A stretch of 64,000 nt of DNA. Origin: Bryoerythrophyllum caledonicum (taxonomy: Eukaryota > Streptophyta > Bryopsida > Pottiales > Pottiaceae). Numbering within the stretch: the first letter of the stretch is position 1; every line of letters starts with the position of its first letter. Below are positions 61,878 through 64,000 of this stretch, in pieces. The position numbers were made by a program, and so were the translations under genes. Location: positions 8,845,989 to 8,909,988 of the forward strand of contig OZ020518.1 in the NCBI GenBank assembly GCA_963971425.1, in the 5' to 3' direction. The notes under the pieces were generated by a model, which saw only the letters and a list, made by a program, of their open reading frames with translations, had not been told where the DNA came from and did not search any database.

Positions 61878-63487
61878 CTCAACGACTTGCAGCTGCCGGA
61901 AGACTACGCCATCAATGGGAAGACGCCTGGAGGAAGATCCTCACAGCCTTAGTACGAGCTTCCGGGACTTCCTCGGAAGACCTGTTGGACGGTGGTGGAC
62001 TCACCAACTGAGGCAATTTCGATGACGGAGTCGCCACCAAAAGCTCCTGGATCTAGATCTCAGAGTTGATAGCCGGAAGCACTGCCTAGGACGTGGACGC
62101 CGGAAGGGTAGGGGTGGAGGAATCGCCTAGGCATAGGAGGCCTAGGCTCAAGAGTGTTCAGAACACCCCCGAGTCAGATCTTGGATTAGAGTTAGGAAAT
62201 TCTTAGTTAAATAGGTTTAGTAGCGATTAACAATGGGGCTCCAAATTGCACCTGGCTACCAAATCCTAGACTAAGAAATTTCATACTTACCTTAAGATTT
62301 AGGAACGGTAAATCCGGATCTCAAATCCAATATTTTTGAATCTGAGCCCGGAGTTATCGGACTTCCGCAAATAAGGCCTTTTTGTTGTTTAGATAAGATT
62401 TGCTCGATTCTTTGCGGATAAGATAGACTTAAATTCAGGAAACTTAGCTCATATTTAGTAGATGAGTTTTAGAAAGCTCATCATCTTGTTTCTTTCGCTG
62501 TGAACATTTTTCAACTTATCACTGTAATAGTTATCTCAAACTTGTGGTGTTAAGTGTTTTCTTGTGAGGAACAGATCCATTGTGATTGGCGTATGGTGAT
62601 TAAGTTCTTTTGCGGTGAGCGTTAGAGTATTTGTAATTGAGGTAACCGGTTGGGACTTGCATTGGAAGAACGCCAGGAAAAGCTGGAGAAGAAATTAGGA
62701 AGGGGTCTGATACTCTTCAGGGTCCGAAGGTAGCCAGGAGGAGAAGAGACGTATTGCAGAGGTGTGCCTGATAGTGTCTAGGGCACGGAAGCTCCGTATG
62801 AACCCGGATTCCGGTTGAGGCTGGAATCTCCCCCTACGATAGGAAAAAAGCCTGGTGTGTATGTCTAGAAGGAAATCATCTTTGCAAGCTGTAAGGCTCA
62901 CTCCGCATAACAACCATAGTACTAACCAGAATGTCCGGATTTGCCTCTGAGTTCGGATTTGTAGTCCGGATTTGCTTTTGCGTGATTGCGTCCTAATAAC
63001 CATCCGGATGTTGTGAGAGTGTTGGTCGAGCAGCAACAATCATCCACCGGTTAGCAAAGTAGGGAGAGTGGGTGTCTAACCTCTTTAAGTTACAAGGCAG
63101 TGGGTGTCTAGTCACTTTAAGCTAGAAGACATTGGAGAATCCGGCCACTTACACAATCAAGATCAGTGGCCTTCTAGTCACTCGTTTAAACAGTCCGAAA
63201 GACTCTCTCAGGAGGAACATAGGTAAATAAAACTCCCTTCCAGTTGTCCGGAAATTAGTTCTGGTAACTATTGTAAGAAGTCTGGAATCTGGAAGGATCC
63301 GCATATTGAGCAAAGGAATGAGTAGGAAAGCTAACATGTGGAGTAGTGTTTGGTAGTTTAATTTTGTAGTTTGGTGAAAAATAAACAATAGGTCTGTGTG
63401 GGAACGACAACGGAGCGGTTTATCTTGGAAGCATTTAGCGACAATTGAGTGTCTTTCGGAGGAATACTGACTCAATGACTTGCAACA
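61858..63487 (+). mobile_element. Gag-only retroelement, internally deleted copy
   Basis: It begins at the shared hairpin (61858-61877) and a CTGCCGGAAG box. It keeps only about 350 bp of internal sequence resembling the end of gag, then the conserved 3' signal (ATTAACAATGGGG and TGCACCTGGC, 62223-62256). The 3' region (62247-63487) aligns with 54091-55315, including the terminal TGTGTGGGAAC segment and GACTTGCAACA end. No target duplication was confirmed. Confidence 0.6.
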
Positions 63488-63699
63488 AATAGTAATCAGG
63501 TAAGAATGAGTAGCATCATCAGTGGCTTTCGATGAACAAAGGCCACCATCAAATTAGAGGAGAAGGCTAATAAATACATCAAGACAACTTTGTCGACGGT
63601 CTGTTGACGAGAGAAGAACATGTAGGACATGAGAAAACATGACAAGGGTATCATATTCAAGTACTTATAAAATTTGTCATGTCTAGCAAATGATTTCAA
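63488..63699. other. Spacer between the gag-only copy and the DUF7869-like fragment
   Basis: Short AT-rich stretch; it reads ATTGCTTGCAG just before 63711. Nothing else is recognised. Confidence 0.3.
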
Positions 63700-64000
63700 T
63701 TCATTGCTTGCAGAAGCACTTTCAACGCGCCCACCTTCTTTCTTCTAATGACTCGGAACTCGTTCAATATCTCGTTTGCATTGTCATTTACAATACTAGA
63801 AATGGTACCCAGTGCCTAAACCATCTGTCGCATGGGCCATAGAATCCATGTATCTCCATGGCTATCTTTCACATATCTAATCTTAGCATCCGCCTTGTAA
63901 TTGTGGTATGCAAACTTCAAAATTCCATGAAAAGGTACCAAGCAACTTTGCAAACCTCAACATTAATCAGGGTAGTATATGGCTTGTGGTGCCCAGGTAC
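63700..64000 (-). pseudogene. Second DUF7869-like transposase fragment, cut by window edge
   Basis: On the reverse strand, INVEVCKVAWYLFMEF (near 63950) and ALGTISSIVNDNANEILNEF (near 63800) match VCATAWYKIHGI and AMGTISAIINENTDHM of the forward copy, in the same order. Both copies carry a stop codon at the same place just before A(L/M)GTIS (TAG here, TAA there). The frame shifts between the two blocks. It continues beyond the window. Confidence 0.5.

Overview
This window is a transposable-element landscape from a large, repeat-rich plant-lineage (streptophyte) genome. I see no rRNA, tRNA, CRISPR array or ordinary host gene. The evidence for a plant lineage is TTTAGGG-like interstitial repeats, an En/Spm-type CACTA terminus, a Ty1/copia element, and two plant-type Ty3/gypsy lineages: an OTA-type element with the usual TGGCG... 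primer site and a chromovirus with a chromodomain. The plainly DNMT3-like, unpermuted methyltransferase in a third gypsy element suits a streptophyte alga or seed-free land plant better than a flowering plant. The species cannot be named from sequence alone.

Layout. 1-4437: right part of a CACTA transposon, with degenerate accessory exons, dense TGACTA/TAGTCA subterminal repeats and a TIR ending at 4437. It is inserted in a reverse-strand LINE-type ORF1 (4438-5490). 6113-10976 is a decayed Ty1/copia element whose 3' LTR resumes at 44643. The copia LTR was split by an OTA-type Ty3/gypsy element (10977-44637, TSD GCTCT, LTRs of about 1.8 kb). That element was split inside its gag frame by a second gypsy element (14291-25625, TSD ACTC). 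The second element encodes gag, protease, a DNMT3-type cytosine-5 methyltransferase, RT, RNase H and integrase, and ends in a PHD finger. Between the OTA pol gene and its 3' LTR lie a degenerate gag-like coiled-coil gene (34062-36956) and a chromovirus (37041-about 42406). The chromovirus LTR carries heat-shock-element arrays, a TATA box and an 11-nt self-priming site.

44758-45681 is a GC-rich, exon-like gene fragment I do not recognise. 46230-47196, 51422-55315, 58398-61877 and 61858-63487 are copies of a non-autonomous retroelement family: one gag-like coiled-coil ORF, a 20-bp 5' terminal hairpin, and a 3' signal shared with the methyltransferase element. Between them, 55679-58136 holds a DUF7869-like transposase gene, and a second broken copy is cut by the right window edge.

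How the parts relate. The PHD-methyltransferase gypsy is the most unusual system here. It joins a predicted chromatin reader on its integrase to a predicted DNA-methylation writer. Its repeats are arranged A1-[genes]-B1-A2-B2, and its 3' motif recurs in the gag-only family, which suggests mobilisation in trans. Nearly every broken catalytic residue or premature stop in the window can be explained by a single C-to-T or G-to-A change, as expected from deamination of methylated cytosine.
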